From positions 1,059 through 34,075 of the forward strand of contig HF993132.1 of the NCBI GenBank assembly GCA_000432435.1: a stretch of DNA of 33,017 nt, written 5' to 3'. Positions 29,748 to 33,017 of the stretch are shown here, piece after piece (position 1 is the stretch's first letter; the number at the start of each line of letters is the position of its first letter). This stretch comes from Eubacterium sp. CAG:180. GTDB lineage: Bacteria > Bacillota > Clostridia > Oscillospirales > Acutalibacteraceae. The notes under the pieces were generated by a model. It was not told the DNA's origin, searched no databases, and was given only the letters and a program-made list of their open reading frames with translations. Made by a program: the position numbers and the translations under genes.

Positions 29748-32289
29748 AACTTCGTTCGGATTAAAGCTCGTTGCATTTTTTATTGCGGCGTTGCTTGCGT
29801 TTTCCTCGGCGATTTGTGCGGTTGAGGCTATAAACGACCTGTTCAGATACGGCTCGGAAATCCTTACTAAGCCGGCAAAAAGTCTTGATATGACCGAAAC
29901 GTCGCTGTTTGCATCGAAGCTGAACTCCGATGTGCAGTCGATATATGCCGGCAGCGGCCTTATGACGTGGGACGCATATAAAAGCACGTATTACAGCACT
30001 TTCGACGAGGAGCTGAGCGCGGCTCGCACGGAGCTGGAGCGCTTCAAAAAGGAATGTATGTCAGAGGCTGTGGCGGCATATCGTGATAAACATGCCGTTT
30101 CCGAGTATTCCTCTTCTCAAAAGAGTGACAATGCTACGGGGGCCGGTGCTTCCGCCTATACGACAAATGTCTACGAAAACGTCTCTGCCTATTCCCGCTC
30201 CGACAACGTAGTTTCGCCGAATTACGACAAGGACTACTATGACGGTTGCCGGGAGAGCTATTCGCTTAAGAGCGGAGATTCGGGGAATGTCACCTTTACA
30301 ACCTCCACCACGGACGAGGAGCTGGTATCGCTCGTGAGCAATGCATATTCTCAGGTTATGTCTGCGGCACGCCGTGAGTATGAAACGACGGTCGCTATGG
30401 AGAGCCGCAGCATCAAAAATATAAAGAACCTTAAATACTATATATATAATCCGTCTACCGGCGAAATAATCACAAATCTTGAGACGGAAACGAGCGAGGA
30501 GAAAGCGAACGAAATTAAAAAATCGGGAGATTATTCGGCTTTTACAAGCGGAAGCAGATGGTATATGGTCTATACTGCCGACGGAGGACTTGTCGCGGCA
30601 AGTCCGCAAATAACCCGCGATACGCTCTATACCGTACAGAGCGGCGATAAATACTATTTTAGCCTTAAGTCGGATTACTACTATAAACGCACGCTGTCAA
30701 ACGTTCTCGGCTCATGCTTTTCAAACAACGGCTATGACATAATTCTGATGCTTCCCGAAACGCTGTCGGAAGGCGACGATTATTACAATATGCAGTCGGA
30801 GATGGAAAAAAGCAGCGCCGATACATACAACTATATATTTTTAAGCCTTGCATCTATGCTTGTTCTTGCCATGGTGTCGGTTTACCTTATATATGCGGCA
30901 GGCGAGACGGCAGGCCCCGAAAAAATCAAACTTTCGTTTCTCGACAAGCTTCCGACGGACTTGCATTTTGTTTTGGCTGCCGCTGTTGCGGGGGCGGGAG
31001 TTTACGGAATTTTAACCTTGGCAGCCGATTACAAACATGCTTTCGATTACTATGCCGACGGCAAAGCGCTTATGATGTTTGTGGTTATGTCGCTTATTGC
31101 CGTTGCGGTGTGGGCTGTGCTGCTTGAGTGGCTCTGTTCTGTTTCTAAATATTACAAGGCGAAAAAGAACTGGCTTCGATCAACGCTTGTTTGGTATATT
31201 ATAAGGCTTATCGGGAAATTATTTTCGCCGCTTAAAAGGCTTCGTGAAAAGCCGGTGCGCTTAAGGCGACGTGTACTGCTTGTGCTTATAGGCTATATAA
31301 TCGGCAACACCGTGCTGACCGGCGTTGCGGCTATGTGCAGAGGATTTTGGTTCGTTCTTCTTACAGCGGTGCTGCTGCTGTATAATATTCTGACTGTTTC
31401 GCTTATGTGGAAATATGTGCTGTCGCTTGACCGCATAATAGCGGCGTCGGAGAACGCAAAAAACGGAGAGCCTCCCGAAAACATCTATTCGGAAAATATG
31501 CCTGAGCCCTTAAAAACGCTGGCGCTCAATCTCAGCCTTACGCAGGAGGAGATGCAAAAGGCGATAAACGAGGCGGTAAAGGGCGAAAGAATGAAAACCG
31601 AGCTTATAACAAATGTGTCGCACGACCTTAAAACGCCGCTCACTTCGATAATCTCATATGTCGATTTGCTCAAAAAGTGCGACATAGACGATATTTCGGC
31701 GCAAAAATATATAAACGTTCTCGATGAAAAATCCATAAGACTCAAAAGACTTATCGAGGACCTTGTCGAGGCGTCAAAGGCGTCATCGGGAGCCGTGACG
31801 TTTAACAAGATGAATGTTAATCTCCATGAGCTTGCGGTTCAGGCGGTCGGTGAAATGTCCGACGCTTTTGAGGAGAGAAATCTTGACGCGGTGCTCAACG
31901 AGCCGACGGAGCCGATCGTTATATACGCCGACAGCCAAAAGACGTGGCGAATCATAGACAATCTTTTGAGCAACGTCAAAAAGTATGCTCTCCCCGGTAC
32001 GAGAGTATATATAGACGTCGGCAGGGACAGCTCATACGGTACAATAACGATAAAAAACACTTCGCGCGAAAAGTTGAATATAGACCCCGATGAGCTGACT
32101 CAGCGCTTTGTACGCGGAGACGAGTCACGTACCATGGAGGGCAGCGGTCTCGGGCTTTCGATAGCAAAGGATTTGTGCACGCTTCAGGGCGGAAAGCTTG
32201 AACTCTCAATAGACGGCGACCTGTTTAAGGCGACAGTGAAAATGCCGCTTGTGTATTCTTGTGACGATGAGCAGGGAAGCGTGCAATAA
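29722..32289 (+). CDS. Multi-pass sensor histidine kinase
   Basis: An 855-residue membrane kinase. Membrane segment 1 (about 13-33) precedes a large outside domain (about 35-365) rich in Ser, Tyr and Asp, which I do not recognise. Five more segments follow (about 370-392, 413-435, 447-470, 512-535, 540-562). Then come the dimer/phospho-acceptor domain with H634 in NVSHDLKTPLTSI, the N box NLLSNVKKYA and the ATP lid GEGSGLGLS-type motif MEGSGLGLSIAKDL. The usual Asp of the G1 box is replaced in TITIKNTSREKL, as in a known clostridial subgroup. The start is the TTG at 29722 inside the regulator gene, after GGTGGTGTGGGG. The overlap implies coupled translation. The signal is unknown. Confidence 0.93.
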   Translation: MATKSKSFKTSFGLKLVAFFIAALLAFSSAICAVEAINDLFRYGSEILTKPAKSLDMTETSLFASKLNSDVQSIYAGSGLMTWDAYKSTYYSTFDEELSAARTELERFKKECMSEAVAAYRDKHAVSEYSSSQKSDNATGAGASAYTTNVYENVSAYSRSDNVVSPNYDKDYYDGCRESYSLKSGDSGNVTFTTSTTDEELVSLVSNAYSQVMSAARREYETTVAMESRSIKNIKNLKYYIYNPSTGEIITNLETETSEEKANEIKKSGDYSAFTSGSRWYMVYTADGGLVAASPQITRDTLYTVQSGDKYYFSLKSDYYYKRTLSNVLGSCFSNNGYDIILMLPETLSEGDDYYNMQSEMEKSSADTYNYIFLSLASMLVLAMVSVYLIYAAGETAGPEKIKLSFLDKLPTDLHFVLAAAVAGAGVYGILTLAADYKHAFDYYADGKALMMFVVMSLIAVAVWAVLLEWLCSVSKYYKAKKNWLRSTLVWYIIRLIGKLFSPLKRLREKPVRLRRRVLLVLIGYIIGNTVLTGVAAMCRGFWFVLLTAVLLLYNILTVSLMWKYVLSLDRIIAASENAKNGEPPENIYSENMPEPLKTLALNLSLTQEEMQKAINEAVKGERMKTELITNVSHDLKTPLTSIISYVDLLKKCDIDDISAQKYINVLDEKSIRLKRLIEDLVEASKASSGAVTFNKMNVNLHELAVQAVGEMSDAFEERNLDAVLNEPTEPIVIYADSQKTWRIIDNLLSNVKKYALPGTRVYIDVGRDSSYGTITIKNTSREKLNIDPDELTQRFVRGDESRTMEGSGLGLSIAKDLCTLQGGKLELSIDGDLFKATVKMPLVYSCDDEQGSVQ

Positions 32290-32300
32290 GAAAATAAATA

Positions 32301-32340
32301 AGCCGAGCCTGCGTAAAACGTAAGCTCGGCTCTTGTTTTA
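32301..32340 (+). terminator. Intrinsic terminator of the two-component operon
   Basis: An 8-bp GC-rich stem (32301-32308 with 32324-32331), with a 3-bp inner pairing in the loop, is followed by CTTGTTTTA. It ends the regulator-kinase transcript. Confidence 0.85.
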
Positions 32341-32382
32341 TATTCGCGTAAAATCGGACTATACAAAAAAGTAAAAAAATGT

Positions 32383-32388
32383 TACAAT
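32383..32388 (+). promoter_or_regulatory. -10 box before the HprK-like gene
   Basis: TACAAT preceded by a TGT. No good -35 box is seen. A start point near 32395 would leave a very short leader, which favours the TTG at 32421 as the first codon of the gene. Confidence 0.4.
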
Positions 32389-32405
32389 CAACGGGAAGAC
32401 TGAAG

Positions 32406-33017
32406 ATGGGAAGGTGCGCTTTGGAAAAATTCGAAATAGCCGGTCTGACGGTTGAATTTGAGACGGGAGACGGACTGCTTCTTAAGCGCAGCAGACCGTA
32501 TCTCACAAGTGACGATAAAAAAACCGACATAAAAATAAAACTCGACGATGACTTTTTTATGCGTAGGCGGCAAAGCTATCCCATGCTGACGCTCGATGAG
32601 TGCCGATATGTGTGGACGGGCGAGGCGTTTTATTTAAAGCTGCTTGAATTTAACGGCTTTATGCTTCACTCGTCGTGCGTGTGCCGCGGCGGCAACGCCT
32701 ATCTTTTTTCCGCGCGCAGCGGAACCGGGAAATCCACGCACACGCATCTTTGGCTCTCGGAATTTCCCGACGCATATATATTAAACGACGATAAGCCGGC
32801 GATTATCATAAACGAAAGCGGCGCAGTTGCCTACGGTACACCGTTCAGCGGCAAAAACGACGAGAGCAGAAACGCCGCGGCTCCGATAAGGGCTGTTGTG
32901 TTTATAGAGAGAAGCCAAAAGAACAGTATTGAAAAAATAAGTCCGGCGAGTGCCGTGCCGCTGTTTATGTCACAGACCGTGCGCCCGAAAACACCGCAGT
33001 ATATGGGTGTTCTTTTG
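32406..33017 (+). CDS. HprK-like P-loop protein (3' end outside window)
   Basis: The frame is open to the right edge, with 204 codons visible. A Walker A motif SARSGTGKSTHTHLW (about 102-116) is followed by ILNDDKPAI, a likely Walker B-type acidic site, and AYGTPFSGKNDESRN. These are features of the HPr kinase/PEP carboxykinase-like fold that is also found in stand-alone proteins near PqqD-type peptide genes. A true HPr kinase has a separate N-terminal domain and a different K-loop, so I do not call it hprK. The start may be the ATG at 32406 or the TTG at 32421 after GGGAAGG. The latter suits the promoter better. The partner genes are beyond the window. Confidence 0.75.
   Translation, partial: MGRCALEKFEIAGLTVEFETGDGLLLKRSRPYLTSDDKKTDIKIKLDDDFFMRRRQSYPMLTLDECRYVWTGEAFYLKLLEFNGFMLHSSCVCRGGNAYLFSARSGTGKSTHTHLWLSEFPDAYILNDDKPAIIINESGAVAYGTPFSGKNDESRNAAAPIRAVVFIERSQKNSIEKISPASAVPLFMSQTVRPKTPQYMGVLL

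Overview
The window looks like chromosomal DNA of an anaerobic, moderate-GC Bacillota of the class Clostridia, probably near Oscillospiraceae/Ruminococcaceae. This rests on strong purine-rich ribosome-binding sites, TTGACA/TATAAT-type promoters, T-tailed terminators, a DeoR-type fru operon, Thr/Ala-rich lipoproteins, a MecA-like adaptor, and Spo0A-like boxes. The placement is inferred from gene style, not from a marker gene. No phage, insertion sequence or CRISPR array was seen.

Layout. 85-5740 (minus strand): one sugar-uptake operon, fruR-fruK-fruA-ptsH-ptsI, with a clear promoter. 5878-6155 (minus): tRNA-Arg(CCU) with its own promoter and two terminators. 6209-7453 (minus): adenosylhomocysteinase. 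7595-11856 (plus): a lipoprotein, a YfbR-type 5'-deoxynucleotidase, a membrane-embedded M28 peptidase and a second lipoprotein, separated by promoters and intrinsic terminators. 11857-12227: a 371-base stretch with no long gene. It holds a terminator, three Spo0A-type boxes, a promoter, and a short structured transcript that may encode a 16-residue peptide. 12228-13684: a histidine phosphatase and a divergent XRE regulator. 13700-17486 (minus): a four-gene operon of a beta-CASP RNase, TrmN6, RsmI and a small membrane protein. 17588-20551 (minus): a P-type Ca/Mn ATPase behind a yybP-ykoY manganese riboswitch.

20571-24510 (minus): the most unusual part. Three genes related to the Rnf/Nqr membrane subunits D, E and A are followed by a putative glycoside hydrolase. 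The E- and A-type proteins lack all four cysteines that normally hold the membrane iron-sulphur centre. The D-type protein has a degraded FMN-attachment motif, the E-type protein has a long charged tail, and no RnfB, C or G gene is nearby. This may be a redox-dead Rnf relative with another role.

24597-25136 (plus): a MecA-like adaptor. 25114-28757 (minus): proB-proA, a membrane-anchored protein of unknown function, and rpe. 29058-32289 (plus): a two-component system with a multi-pass sensor kinase. 32406-33017 (plus): an HprK-like P-loop protein that runs off the window.

The fructose operon carries the general PTS proteins HPr and enzyme I, so it contains every component needed to take up fructose and make fructose 1,6-bisphosphate. 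All assignments come from reading the sequence and from recalled family motifs. No database search or folding program was run.
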